Below, piece after piece: positions 1 through 12,470 of a stretch of 64,000 nt of DNA. Positions within the stretch are counted from its first letter, which is position 1; every line of letters begins with the position of its first letter. Under the pieces are notes generated by a model, which did no database searches, had not been told where the DNA came from, and saw only the letters and a program-made list of their open reading frames with translations. The stretch is from Echinometra lucunter (Eukaryota; Echinodermata; Echinoidea; Camarodonta; Echinometridae), in the NCBI GenBank assembly GCA_029962745.1, contig CM057165.1:21437355-21501354 (forward strand), written 5' to 3'. The translations under genes were made by a program, and so were the position numbers.

Positions 1-412
1 CAATTCTCGAATTGAATAGCCGGTTACTAGGACGTAGCGCTTGTGCTGTTCACGAGGTGGTAGTAGTTAATTCAGCTTTTGATTTCAGGAGAAACCATAA
101 TCAAAATGGATGATCATGCCCTTGAAACAAAACATGTTATGTTACCAAGAAAGTAACCGCTAGAAAACTACCCTTATTCTATAAAATTCATGCTTATAAT
201 AATAAACATTTTTTGAACGTGATATTCAGAGATGTAATACTAATCAATCGCACAGCAACAGTAACATTAATCTCGTTAGATAAGCATATAAGTAAGTACC
301 TTAATTCCGCATCAATGACTTACCTATATCAGTCCATCAAACAACTTATATCGACTCACGCAGAGAAAAGCGGCAGCACAACCAAGCGACACAATGCTCT
401 GAAATTCTTGTA
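1..412. other. AT-rich DNA without recognisable feature
   Basis: I see only short chance reading frames and no repeat, RNA or protein signature. It borders a sharply more GC-rich segment that begins near 413. Confidence 0.5.
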
Positions 413-900
413 GTGGCTGGCACGCTCAGCCTAGGCAGTCGTCTGCTCTTTCGCATGAGTCGCTCAAAGCTCGGTGTGGATGCCCTGAATCTCGGTCAAT
501 GCATTCATTGCCGTCCCAATTTCCCTGCCAGCCTCACATCCCCGTCTACTCGCCTCTCACGTCCTCGACCTTCGGCTGACCGTGACTTTGATGCCCGTAT
601 AGCCCACAGCGTGAAAGCAGCGGCTGCGCTTGTTTACACGCCGTGTGCTATTTTCAGCATCCATCGCTGGCTGAAAATCCGCCGTACGCGTTGGGGTCAT
701 TTCGGGTCGAGCGCGCGGTTGGGCTGGAGGATCATGTAGTGAGCGCTGCCAGAGAGAGCGGTGGGCGGCCATTATTATTTATGACTCTCGTACTGCGCAT
801 GCGTGTGCATAATGAACTTGGCATTATTGGAGATCGGGGTCGCAGCTAGACTGCAGCAGCCTCGTTCGTGACATTTACCTCGATATCTCGCTTTCTCTTC
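413..900. promoter_or_regulatory. GC-rich island, possible promoter
   Basis: This segment is visibly richer in G+C and CpG than its AT-rich flanks. It holds a perfect NRF1-type core (tgcgcatgcg, 794-803) and a YY1-type word (gcggccatt, 765-773) 20 bp upstream of it. Both motifs are typical of CpG-type animal promoters. A pyrimidine-rich stretch follows at about 890-915. No convincing reading frame or splice donor follows, so the transcript, if any, is unknown. The overlapping short frames here have no recognisable domain. It could equally be an old GC-rich repeat. The function is inference from motif content. Confidence 0.3.
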
Positions 901-3770
901 TTCCTTCTCTCTCCCTAGCCTCATGTTGGAAGGGTTTGCAGACTCAATTTAGATTGTCAGCAGTTGAGGTGATCCCCACATCTAGGGCACGGGGTGTGTT
1001 GATATGAAGGCTAATGGTTGAGGCTATATTGACTATTCAAGGAGGGTTTTCTAGAAATGGGTCTTGTAAATAAACGTACATGCTGGAAAGAATAGCGCCC
1101 TATTCCAGTTAGTTCAATATCTTGTCACAGTTATTTTTCTTGGACTCGAATCGATCAGAATAAAATAGATTCTCGAGGTTCTATTTGCCACTGAATACAC
1201 TGCGCTGAAATTAAAAGCAGTAGGTTAGAAAAAAAAAACTTTCCTTATGACAGGAATAAAGCAATCGGTTGGGGTTCCTATAAAGGATTCCGAAATTTAA
1301 AAAAAAGAAGCCCCATTAAAATCGTTAATGATATAATAATATGAGGTAGTATATATTTTCCCCCGGTGCCTTACAAAAATGGAGAATTGTAAAAAGAGTT
1401 GGTCAGGAGTGTCCCTTTGAAATGAGGATATATTAAGTGAGAAGGGGGCTTAAGTGATGTGACAGTGTGTTACCTAATATCCACATTCTGATAATAAAAC
1501 AGTAAATTAGAAGAGGCTGTGTGAAACCATTTCCTGTAAATTCAACTTGTAATATAGGTAGGCCTATGTAATTTTATGTCTGATATATGCACATTTAAAC
1601 CGCAAATATCTTGAATATGCTTCTAACTTTCTTTATGACGCAATACGGATAAAGATATAGCTCTCTGTTGCGTTTGCAGCTTGCCAGCAAGGGATGTAAC
1701 GACTGCTATGAAATTTAAAGGACACCATGATGAAATCATCCCAGCAATGGTGAACTCATTTGGACTATGGGATTAGTATGGGATGATGGATTTATTCACT
1801 GGTTTGTTATATTTTTAGATTGCTTACTATTTGTTAAACTATAATAGTTTTGACACAGTATATCTTGTATTCCCTGAATACTTCTCTCTCATGAATTATA
1901 TTAATAATATAAATTCTAATATTTACAAAAAGACATGAAGGGATAATCGTGAATGCCCACTTATACTAAAACGAGTATCACAAACAACATATATGTACCG
2001 GTATTCTAAAACATATGTTGCAAATTGTATTCAAACAGCTTACCGCGGTGATATTCAGCAATATTGTTAATTGAAAGGTTGTAATGGAAAATTAATTCCA
2101 GACAATTCCAGAGTTCTTTTTTTACCTTCTGGTATTACACCTATCTCGTTCCGGTTAATATATATGAACATTAGAAATGATATGGAAATTTTTGTCCGTC
2201 ATCATTTTCTGATATCGTATATCATCACCACCGATTATATTTCAGTTAAACAGCTGTGTTCATTAACGACAGTTATTGGTTTGGTTTTTTTAATTCATAC
2301 CTTGGGGGAAAAAAACCCAGCGGAAACAGGAGTGTAGGGCTTGTCTCACTCTTATTTGCTTTTTTGTTTTGTTCTATTTTGTACTCTCCTTATTGTGTTT
2401 TTGTTTCTAATTTTGCTTGTTAGATATATTCAGTTTTGTGTACCACCTTCGTTACTTATGTGAAAGCATGATATGCGTTTGTCTTGTTTATCTTTCTGTT
2501 TCTCAACAAGGCCAAGATCTGTGGCCCGAAAATGCTCGTCAAAGTTTTACTTTTCATTTACACGAAACTTTGTTATCACGGATTTTACGTACAAGGTTAT
2601 TACCACTGGAAAAGCCCACCGTGGAAAATGGTATTCATAAGTAAAGTGTGATATATATTTGATTGACTGTAGCATAGACATGTATTGTTTAATGAAAACT
2701 GAGATTTAAGTACTCACAGTGTGTGGATAATATGTGAATACAATCATTTTTAACACGACCACCACTAAAAGCGGGTTTCGGATCAACTTTGTGGTTAATT
2801 TGGGGTGTTATTATCTTTCAAAATCTACATGCTCTGTGTTTTAGCTCTGGTAGACGCAGAACACGTAATATGCTGAACAATTTTTACTTTACCCTACATT
2901 TTCTGTGAATTTCTATATCGTTCTTTTCTTAATATGTCATCCAATTTGATATATTCTATTATGCCATTGCCTTATACTGAATATGTGATAAACAATATAT
3001 AATTTCTGATATTCCAGACTGGTATGATTTTACTAAAAACAACTTAAGTCTTAAAATATTAAAATGATATGTGATACAAGCGATTTGAAAAAAAAATTTG
3101 TTGTAGCAATTTTTCATTTTCAGTAATCAGTTTTCATTTTTCACCGTTTTACCAAATATTTTTATTGTGTGTATTTGCTTATAGCATTGCATATAACATA
3201 TCAACGTTAAATCATGATGTCTTATGCATTATGCTATGATTTCAAATGAGAAACCACAAAGTACAAATTTTAGATTCTAAACGCTAACGCTGCATGTACA
3301 TCAAAAGGAGATCTAGTCCTTGATTAGTCATATCAAATTAATTTTCATTGCGGATTTTGACTCTAAATAGAAATGATCCGTCCTATATGACTTCAAAAAG
3401 CGAAGTTTGTCACAGTGTGTAGCAATATGTAAAAACTATGGAAGCTATTTTTGCCACTTCGGTCCATATCATGATCCCGTTTCAAATAACCTGTGTACTA
3501 ACTGTGGAGTACACGACCTTCCTCCATTGGAGACTACTGTATTCATTTAAGCCATTAAGTACAAAGTCTGATATAATTATACTGTCTGTGGAAAAATATG
3601 TGTTAAGGCGACATCAAATCGTATCGAACGGGTAACAAATCTATGATCACAGTATGATATTGTTATTTGGAGCTTAATTCAGGGGTTGATAGTTATAAGA
3701 TTGTGATAGAAACAATGTGACTGTGTTTTGTGTGAGAGGGAGCAAAGCGGGTGTATGATGTGGGTGTGGG

Positions 3771-3880
3771 TGATTGCAATTGCAATTGTATCGCTTTATT
3801 GTCGTATAAACTAGAAAAAACAAATAAAACTTAATAACTAAAACGAAACATTCATGCAGCTCAATGATGGAAAGGAATCA
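3771..3880 (-). repeat. Possible LINE 3' end, minus strand
   Basis: Read on the minus strand, an A-rich stretch with ataaa-like words ends in repeated attgca units (plus strand 3,771-3,790). Short terminal repeats of this kind are typical 3' ends of CR1/L2/Jockey-group LINEs and resemble the tail of the LINE at 16,752-19,014. No coding remains are attached, so the assignment rests on the tail only. Confidence 0.25.
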
Positions 3881-5039
3881 CTTTTTATTAATCAACCTTT
3901 TATGTCCAGCTCCATATAAATTAGGTCATATAGTAAATGGAAAATTAAATCGTATTCAACAACATTCACATTAAATAGGCAGGTAATCATGGTGATCCTT
4001 GGAACTAAACATAGAAATAAACTTTATGTGGGACTGAACATTTGCAATAATGTTGATATTCTATTTGCTGCTTGAACACTGAATAATTCAACTGATAAAA
4101 CTTATAAATCATGTGAATTAACCTGCTGCGGCTCAAAAGGTATCAGGCTTTTGTTTGTCTGGAAAAGTCAGTTCTTTTGATAATAAATTGTTTTCATTGT
4201 ATATAGGCCTACTGATTTTACTTGTTTTGGTTTTACTTCTGTTCATAACTGAATAATCGCAATGAATTGGGTTGAAATTAATAGGATAATTGAAATCAAA
4301 TTGTGCGTATATATATTGAGTCGAGCAAAGACATAGATATCGAAACTAAGTTATGCTTGTTACAAAATTTATTGAAAAATTTGTGTTAGTTGGCGTTTTC
4401 ATACACTCCATCAGAACAGTTTGCTTGATAGGACGCAAAATAACAGCATCGAGACGTTTGTTAAAAAAAAACAGAGCCTAGCCAACACACGGCATTTTGT
4501 TCTGACATTTTCTAAGAAAAAGAAATCCTTGACATTTTGGAAAGAAAGGGCAAGAAGATTCTACTTATAGAAAAACCTGATCTTAAAAAGTGCAATATCC
4601 TTAGGGTTGTTAACATTCAGCCCTAGTATTTCTGGGATACAAGGTAAACCATGCCTAGTGATAATGAATTTCACCATATGGAAAATAGCCTAATGAATGA
4701 AAACAACTTTTAGCAAGAAAATCAAGGATGTCTCCGTATTCCAGAGAAGAAAATATATCAAGTAAATTTCAAAACGTAATCATTTAACATGTTAAGGCAA
4801 GAGTGAGTTACAATCCTCTAGATCATTTAAATGCGTGTTTAGAATTTCTTCTTGAATACGCAAAATTCCATTTCAGGTTTTAAATTTCCATCACCAGAGG
4901 CTTGCTATTCTGATTATTTAAGTAAAGTAATCAAACAATTAATAGAAAACCTCTTTTGTTCTGTTTGATCTATTTTTTTTTCATGTTTTGTAAATATTTT
5001 TAAAGTATATGAAACAACCTTCTTCAAGCTGTCAGAAAG

Positions 5040-5640
5040 GGAAAATGTTTGATATCACTGAACGAGCCTGAATTGGTGGCAATGATCGCTGTGAAAAGTG
5101 CACGGGTTCACTGTCTTGTCGGCTGTCAACCATCTGGCTAAAACGGGATCCAAATTTGTCCAAGCCTGCACACTGTGCATTTTGATCAAACGTGCCCTAG
5201 TTTAAGAAAAACACTTCCTTGCAGGCCCGTATGGAACTGCCATCTCTACTTTTCTAGCCTCGTGTTAGGCGTTTACTGACATTTTCGGGTAATTGAGCAC
5301 CGCAAACAGTTTGTTGCTTTAAGAAGCCGTTTCCTCTTGAAAGTTAAATGTCAAACGTAAGTCATGGCCCGTAGTTCAGTCTCCATCATGGCTGATATAC
5401 TTTCTTTCCATCAGAATAAAACCACAAAGAGCCTCGCGAGAAGGCTGTGCCCGTGCAAGCGTTATAACGACGCTGAATAATAATGTGTCTGAAGCACATG
5501 CCATTTACACGCTAATGTGCGTAATTCCATTACTCACGCTCTAATTTTGAAGTTCATGTGTGATTGAACTGCATGGCATGGCTTGAAGAAGCTGTCACAG
5601 CCTCCTTATACCTTTCCCCTGATTTGCCTATCATATAAAA
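5040..5640. other. Higher-complexity block, possible conserved non-coding element
   Basis: Base composition is more balanced than in the flanks, with few homopolymers and no repeat structure. It includes a homeodomain-like taattgagc word at about 5,291. There is no sustained reading frame. A conserved non-coding or regulatory element is a guess that only cross-species alignment could test. Confidence 0.15.
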
Positions 5641-6289
5641 ATATATAATTTATTGTAGGAATAACGGATGGTAGAACAACTGTATTAAATAATCAGATCT
5701 GTGTGTTTTAAATGAAGTACATTGACTTTGGTTTATTTCTTTTCACTTACAAATCAAATTCTATGTAAGGACTTATAAAACAAGTTTCCTATACTATAAG
5801 ACTGTAAATTATAAGACAATACTTGATTTCTGACAAAAAATGAATAAATAATCGAACGTATTATAAGATGTTTCTTTTATCTAAGATATTTCACCTATGC
5901 CATGTATGCGTACATTCAAAGTCAACAGTTACATTCAGAAATCAGAATGTATTAAATATACTGTGTAATATTTCTTTAAAAGGAAGAATAAACTAAATGA
6001 ACAATATTCATATAAAAGAATTAATTGCCGAGTGTTGCTTATACGAAGCTTAATCTTACTTTATTTCCAGAAAAGCAGAATGGAAAATAACGGTAGGTGC
6101 ATAGATTACGAGATACAAAGAGACTGAAAAATAGAGGGAAAACGCCATTCTCCTTTGAAATTCTCTCATATAGCCGATGAAAGCTTTCTTATTGTGAAGC
6201 ATCTCACCATTTTGCAAACATTTATGCATACCCTGTTCATTTAGAGCCTCGAATTAAGGTACCTAGCATCGATATGCCACTTGAACACT

Positions 6290-6728
6290 GTAAGAACAGT
6301 TGTTTAAAATATGAACCTACCAACAGCTGTTGAAATAAGATCCCTATATGTTTTACATACATTTTTTTTAAAACAACAGTTGGTAAGTTTCAGGGCCGTA
6401 CGCAGAAATTTTTTTCCGGGGGCGGGGCAACACGCATAAAAATTTTCGAAGAAGCTGAAAAGCGAGGGAGCCAAGCGACCGAGCTGGTCCGACACGAGGG
6501 CCCTTTTGCATTTTTAAAAGTAAAATTGAAGGATTTGCTGCACACTTTTCGTGGATTTTCTGAAAATTTTCAGGAAAACAATGTAAGTTTTCAAAATTTC
6601 GGGGGTGGGGGGGGGGGGGGGGGGCAACTGCCCCCCTGCCCTCCCCCCCCCCCCCCCCGCTGCGTATGGCCATGGTAGGTTCATACATGTATTTCAAACC
6701 ACCTAACGATTTTAACAACCGTTCTAAC
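6290..6728. mobile_element. Foldback (MITE-like) element hosting a second element
   Basis: The left arm (gtaagaacagttgtttaaaa, from 6,290) pairs with the right arm ending at 6,728 (about 6,709-6,728, attttaacaaccgttctaac) apart from a few mismatches. A second word, atgaacctacc (about 6,311-6,321), recurs in inverted form at about 6,674-6,684. The pattern is an imperfect foldback element with the G/C-rich element 6,395-6,671 inside it. No transposase is present, so any movement would have depended on enzymes encoded elsewhere. Confidence 0.45.
6395..6671. mobile_element. G/C-tract element with short inverted ends
   Basis: About 277 bp bounded by ggccgtacgcag (6,395-6,406) and its near-perfect inverse ctgcgtatggcc (6,660-6,671). 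Near its right end a G18 run (6,607-6,624) is followed by caactg, a run of C, and C16 (6,643-6,658). The core of G-run, caxxtg and C-run also appears in the composite element at 22,695-24,081, which suggests one family. It sits inside the foldback at 6,290-6,728, so it probably inserted later. Confidence 0.45.
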
Positions 6729-7052
6729 ATATCTTCCTTTTTCTGACCTGCAAAAAGACTGCAGATTTTAGAGGATTCCTTTTTACTTTATACAATTATC
6801 TGACAAGTTAAAGATTAAGTTTCACATGCGGGGGGGGGGGGTCGTCCCTACCCCTACTCTCCTCAGTAAAAAGGATTTCCACATAATATGCACTTATAGC
6901 CAACAGATGAGACATTCAAACAAAGTACTTACCCATAAAACCGTCTGTAGAGGTTTCGGATATACGTCATCTAAAACAAAATGAGCATATGAAATAGACT
7001 TCGACAAAAAATATTGAAAAGCTGTTTACTTGGGGGGAAAAAAGTCAGTTTT
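6729..7052. other. Spacer with a G12 run
   Basis: AT-rich spacer. The only notable item is a 12-base G run at 6,830-6,841. No gene or element is seen. Confidence 0.5.
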
Positions 7053-7095
7053 TTCAAGAGTTCAAGAGTTTATTTTTCATTTCCAAAAAACAATT
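7053..7095 (-). repeat. Possible LINE 3' tail, minus strand
   Basis: The plus strand reads two tandem ttcaagag units followed by tttatttttcatttcc. On the minus strand this is ggaaatgaaaaataaa followed by tandem ctcttgaa units. That is the polyadenylation-like A-rich end plus short tandem tail expected of CR1/L2-group LINEs. A nearly identical ggaaatgaaaataaa tail occurs at 33,861-33,893. Confidence 0.3.
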
Positions 7096-7381
7096 TAACA
7101 AATTTTGAAAAAAAAAATCAAACATACATAACTATTCATATTTTTTTTTACAATACAGGATATAATTTGAAATATGAAACAAAGTAAATCTACAAGAATG
7201 TATACAGTATAAGCTCTTATGGAAAAGGAGGGATCCACTAAAAAGCACAGAATGTATCTTTCGTAACAGTCTTCCATTAAAACACAATTGATTGATCTGT
7301 GGAAAGATTTACTCGGCATTAATCTTTGAATGATATTATAAATGCTAACAAGAAATTTAATTTACTGCATGCAGGATTTTC

Positions 7382-7394
7382 GGGGGGGGGGGGG
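7382..7394. repeat. G13 homopolymer
   Basis: Uninterrupted run of 13 G in AT-rich DNA, one of about twenty such G or C runs in the window. Confidence 0.9.
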
Positions 7395-7476
7395 TCTTTC
7401 TTTTTTGTATGCTCTGTAGATTGATATATTTCTGAATAAATTTTAAATGAAGTGAGACCAAAACTGTATTATACGC

Positions 7477-7716
7477 TAAAGAATATTGGGTAAAATATAC
7501 CATGAGGGTAATAATGTATCCAACCAACTTTGGCCATTTCTTTGGGCGTTTCCTGTTATTCAATATGAGTAACATTTTGCCTAGTTTAAAATAATTCTGT
7601 ATTTTTACCATAACTGGACAAAAATCTTTCCATATTTGGTAAAAAACAATGCCCAAAGTTGGTTGGATATATAATTACACTCGTGCTGGATAAAATTTTT
7701 ACCCAATATTTTTATC
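7477..7716. mobile_element. Foldback MITE-like element
   Basis: Ends are inverted copies: aatattgggtaaaat (7,482-7,496) against acccaatatt (ending at 7,710). Further in, a word containing tccaaccaactttgg (about 7,519-7,533) pairs with ccaaagttggttgga (about 7,654-7,668). The whole folds as an imperfect hairpin of ~230 bp with no coding capacity. The target-site duplication is not clear. Confidence 0.5.
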
Positions 7717-9472
7717 ATTTTTAGCATTGCACTTTATGTTCTAATTACGTTTTAATTATAACATGTACATCTCTAATAAAGCTAGTTGAAATATTTTCTT
7801 TTTCCTTTAATGACTAGTCCTATAAAATTATCATTTTTACATAATTATCAAAATGATACGCAGATATAAAATCATTTTGTCAAAACGTCAACCTGTATTG
7901 AAGTGTAAAGTAGTTTTAATGCAATCGTATATGATGTTATTTATTCGACTCTGTCCAGTTAACCGGAATCAATCATGAACATTGAATTTATGTTAGGTTT
8001 CCCTAAGTGTGGTGTAAAAAAGCTAATTAAAGCCTCTGATTTTGAAACGGAGCAATACAAAGTATTACGTCAAAGATTTTCGGTCCATCCCTACAACATG
8101 ACAAAAAAGGCGACTTTCAGTACCCGACTTTGCCTTTGGAGTGCGCTCTGTGTTGCCAATAGCGAACGATGTTTCTGGACCTTATGCGATTGGAATCTCT
8201 GTCCCAAAAGTTATGCAATAGAGCCATTTATATTTTAGTATCCTTCTCGAATCTTTCCAGTTACTTTTTGCTTTGTAGAAAACTTGTAAACTTTCTTTCC
8301 AGTGGATTTAGTTAGATCCACGACATGATACACATTTATCTATTCGTATAATATTGACCAGATGGTTTGTTAAATAAAACATGTATCATTTTTATTCAAA
8401 CTTCACTCGAATGCCAATGTTTTATTCAATGATTGATCGTTTTTGGAGAAGAAAAAACATTCAAAAAAGACATTAAATCATTACGCCTTGTGCATCAGCA
8501 TCATGAAACTCTCCTGTTTTTGTTTTTGTTTTTTTTTCTACTTGAGGCTTAAATGCAGATATTTTATAATGCATATTATTTTACAGGTCTAGTTTTGCTT
8601 CTTAGGATTTCTTGATTGAAGAAAAGAATTGAAGGAAAATTTATGATATCGGTTTGCACTTTCGAGTCGTAGTAAATTACCTTGTCTTATCTGTTCTCTT
8701 AAAAAAATACACTTTGAATCGTGAATGCCTGGTAACTCCTCGTCCAATACAGAAAAAGAGTAAAGAGTGTGACGTGACAGGACAATTTTCAACTTTAAAA
8801 TTCTCCGTGTAATTATCATAATTATCTTCAGAGGCAAAGGCGTAATACAGAGTGGGTTATCGTGCCCTAGTAGAACGTTTATAGTACACATAAACCTTCT
8901 CTTTCAGTCAACTTTCCATTGTATAATACTTTTATCCGAAAATGCATTGAGATGGATACAAATTTTTTCACCCCAATCATAAAATAGGCAATAAAGGGAA
9001 CGAGCAGTCGCTAAATCTATGCATTGAATTAAATGATAAATATATTATGTGTTGGAGAATTCCCCTAATTATTCACTGTTATTCGAATTCGAAATGAGCA
9101 TTAGCCTAGATAATTATATACTCACGTAGGCGTTCTTACCGGCTAGACATGTATACGCATTTATGAAACGTCTATAAAAGCTGTAAGAAGGACTTTCATT
9201 TAAAACGATATAAACTTATTTTAAAGCCACCTTTGACAGATGTATATTTTCACTCTATCGGTAAACATGGTGAAGGCACTAAAAAAACTGGGGGGGGGGG
9301 TGGTGTTCTCCCTTGGCTATTACGTAATTTGTATTTAAGCTTGTGTTTTTTTATTTGGTAAGCATGGTAAGTATGAATTGGAAGCACAAACAGTGTGAAT
9401 AATAGCAGAGAAGGCGAAATGACTTCAACACCGTTTATTTGAAATGAGCAGTGATAATCGGGTTGAAATTTT
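7717..9472. other. AT-rich DNA, nothing identified
   Basis: Two short frames lie here (plus 7,975-8,238; minus 8,589-8,891). Neither has a domain I recognise, a repeat family or convincing splice sites. An 11-base G run occurs at 9,290-9,300. Confidence 0.45.
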
Positions 9473-11022
9473 TTAACCTAGAAAGCTCTTTCCGGTGAAG
9501 TATTTTGGTTGATTTGTGATTCTATGTGGTCTTCTGATATGTTCAACTTTTTTGCTACAACGCAACCTTGGGCAATTTGCATAATTCGCATAAATCTATA
9601 AATGACTGCACGTTATTCTGCACAAGACAACTTACACAGGATGTGTAATCTGATCTACAGACTGTGCATGTATGTGTGCTGATGCGGAACTCTAATACTG
9701 TTGCTCATCTCTTGAATGCAACCTGTGCTAAAACGAAACGAGGTGGTGCATTATACATGTATGTTATTCGGAAGTTATTTTTTTGTAGGGCATACCATTT
9801 AAAGATATTTTGTAATTTGAGGCCACGTTTTTGTACTAAAATATCAAGAGAATTTCAATTTAGTTATCTTTGAACAGAGGTGAACATCTAAATGCTAATA
9901 TCTGACATTGGGAAGGATACAGTAGGTCTACTCGTAGTTAATGTGTTAATCGTTATTATTTATTTACTGCAACTATATTTTTTCTAATTTAAATGCAGTG
10001 ATTATAGAGATACATTTTTAAAAAAGCACATAGAAAATGGCATGGAAACTATTCGAATAGTGTAAATAAATAAAGCTTGATATATGAGTAGATACTATGA
10101 AGAGCTTACTTCTCAAAGGCGCTTTATCAAGTTTTCATCAAAACTGAGTTAAAAACGTCGTGTTATTCAGCTGGAGCAATTTGCTATAATTTTTTTGTTA
10201 AAGCAAAGTTATCAAGAAATACAGAAGAGATAGTGCTTTGTAATTATAAGCTTCTATTCGCACGTGTACAAACTCGGGACAAAGAAATGCATTAATCTCT
10301 CAAATTACTAAAAATGGAGTTAGCGCCTTTTGGAAGAAAGCTTTCATATTATGATCGCAACATTCAGTGCATGACACAAAATGCATGAAAATGGGCACTC
10401 GAACTGGAAACAGGCTTGTGGTTTTGAGGTGTTTAACTCCATGTTGATTTATTTTCTACGGTTAAAACTAACTGGAAATATGCCCTCAAAAAAAAAAAAA
10501 AGTGGAAAGTCCTAAAAAATGCTACCAACCTCCTTGCTTACATGGTCTTATATCGGTGCTGTACGAGTCGGCCTTCTCTTATCATGGGTGTAAGAAATAC
10601 ACTTTCAATAATGATTGTTCACAGAAAACCAAATTGTCATTAAATTGAATTTCAACACTAGAACTTGTTTTCAAATTGTAAAGAATAATATTGAAAATTG
10701 ATTCAAAGCCCGCCGAACCCCATACAAGTGCATCTACATGTATCAGACATGTTATAACAGGTTGCAATCACGAGATGGACAACACTATTAGAGTTCCGTA
10801 TCAGCGCACATGTATACACAATTTGTTCGTAGATCAATTATTGACAAATGCAGCGTAAGTTTGTCTTGCGCTGCAAAATATGCAGTCGTGTAGATTTACG
10901 CAAATTATGCAAATTGCCCAAAGTTGACTTTTTGGCAAAAAAAAGAGAAGATATTAATAGACCATCTAGGATTGTAAAAAAAAAAAAAAACCCATTTCAA
11001 CTGAAAGAACTTTTATAGGTTA
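9473..11022. mobile_element. ~1.55 kb element with long imperfect inverted arms
   Basis: The left arm (about 9,473-9,729) is the inverse of the right arm (about 10,755-11,022) over some 200-260 bp with indels and substitutions. The best block is the shared word aaattgcccaa: 10,910-10,920 on the plus strand and its inverse ttgggcaattt at 9,568-9,578. It continues through attagagttccg-like words at 10,788 and the inverse near 9,690. The central ~1 kb has no frame with a transposase or other recognisable domain. It is either a non-autonomous DNA transposon with long inverted termini or two copies of one repeat inserted in opposite orientation. The outer ends are uncertain by tens of bases. Confidence 0.5.
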
Positions 11023-11156
11023 TCCTGTCATTAATGTAGGTATGGTAGTTTATGACTATCAAGCCGACTATTAAAGTAATGCAACATGAAGGTATATGGA
11101 TGGGGATGATGCTTGTAGGTCTGTTTCGACATTTCATTCGTTCATTTCATTTCATT

Positions 11157-11172
11157 CCCCCCCCCCCCCCCC
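11157..11172. repeat. C16 homopolymer
   Basis: Run of 16 C between AT-rich flanks. Confidence 0.9.
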
Positions 11173-11337
11173 AATTTTAACAGAATATAACAAACGTAAT
11201 TATATCATAAATAATATCATCGTCAACAAAATGCATGATCGTCATGTTCGACATATGATATTAACAGTTTTTACATGCATGTCTTCTCCAGTGATTTTGT
11301 ACTTGTACAAATGCCACACTCAACACAACTATTAGGC

Positions 11338-11515
11338 AGGAGGAGTTGGCCTAGCGGTATCGTTTGCCGTAAGCTCATTGCACATTGTCTTCCTTCACAA
11401 ACTGATTCTGATCGCACCCAGGTTCGAACCTGAGACACGTCTTTCGAATAGTGACGTTTACGTAAATAACCTGTCATAATTATCTAATTAATACAAGTCT
11501 GTAAAAATACAAATA
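11338..11515 (+). mobile_element. tRNA-derived SINE or tRNA pseudogene
   Basis: A pol III box A-like word, tggcctagcgg (11,347-11,357), is followed by a perfect box B-like ggttcgaacc (11,421-11,430). The spacing is wider than in an ordinary tRNA gene. The flanking stems do not close into a cloverleaf, so this is a SINE head or tRNA relic rather than a working tRNA gene. It differs from the SINE types at 21,055 and 55,345. A CA-rich stretch follows at about 11,516. Confidence 0.45.
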
Positions 11516-11538
11516 ACACACACACACGCGCACGCACA
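11516..11538. repeat. CA/CG dinucleotide microsatellite
   Basis: Short alternating ac/cg repeat directly after the SINE-like segment. It may be the tail of that element. Confidence 0.7.
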
Positions 11539-11999
11539 TTAATTCACAAGTAAGAAGGCAATAACTGAAAGAAAAAAAAAACAGAATTGTGTTTTTCCGA
11601 ATATACATGTTACTTATCAACAATCACACTGTCATTTACATTGTGTATGGATGACTTGCATTTTTTTTCTTGATGAATGTAGTATAAACATAAATGTCAT
11701 GTTATGTTCGAAATATGCCTCTAAGAAATAGATTATGACTTGTAGACTTGCCATGAATGCGCTGTTAAAAGATATCTTTATTAATATTTTCGTGACTCAG
11801 GGAAGAAAGTATCAATTTTCAAGGCCTGTCATAATGCTCTATTTCCAGCTGCACATCAAAATTTGACATTTTGCTCTTTGATAAAAAATAATGATACTTG
11901 ATCTTCCTCATCTTCAAGTCAAGAAAGATATAGGCCAATAGGTTTGGTAAATGTTACATAAATTTCCATTGACGTACGCCGATCGGTAGTGCAATGTTC

Positions 12000-12470
12000 T
12001 TCAGGAGAAATGATGCGCGGAGAAAATCGCTGGGAAAAACAAAGCATGCAGACGGTTTGGCCTTAAAGTGTTCAGTCGCCAAAGGTGGCAGATCTTGAGA
12101 TCCAGATACATTATTGATTTACCCAGTTTTCTTTCTCCTTCATCCCCAGGTTTCATCTGTGTCAAGTAGTCAGTGGCGAGCCTCGTTTTCAGCAGCCCCG
12201 CATTAATACACCGAGATGTACCTACGCCGATAATCATGCGTGGGGCTGCAGCGCGATGCGTGCAACGCCAACGAATGGGCGCCCCGAAATGGGGGTGTTA
12301 ATGTTATGAATGAGATGCAATGAGGCCATGTTTCCTTTATCCTGGTTCAATCTCCTCAAGTGATCCCCGGGCGACGTGACTCGAGAAGCCTCGGCACGAA
12401 TACCATCTAGTCTCTCAAAATAGTCCTTACTCACTGTCGGTGTGACATCATTTTTTTCAGGTAAGTTTCT
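12000..12470. other. GC-richer, non-repetitive block
   Basis: Clearly more GC-rich than its surroundings and rich in CpG near 12,230-12,290 and 12,365-12,400. No frame resembles a known protein; the short minus-strand frames 12,001-12,237 and 12,234-12,434 look like chance. It may be a regulatory or conserved non-coding element, or an old repeat. Confidence 0.2.

Larger units (their letters stand above)
901..6289. other. AT-rich intergenic or intronic DNA
   Basis: About 5.4 kb of low-GC sequence with short poly-A and poly-T runs. Short frames (for example 2,071-2,337 and 3,438-3,635) have no recognisable domain and no flanking splice pattern. Listed separately are a LINE-tail-like fragment near 3,771 and a more GC-balanced block at about 5,040-5,640. 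Nothing else is supportable. Confidence 0.5.
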
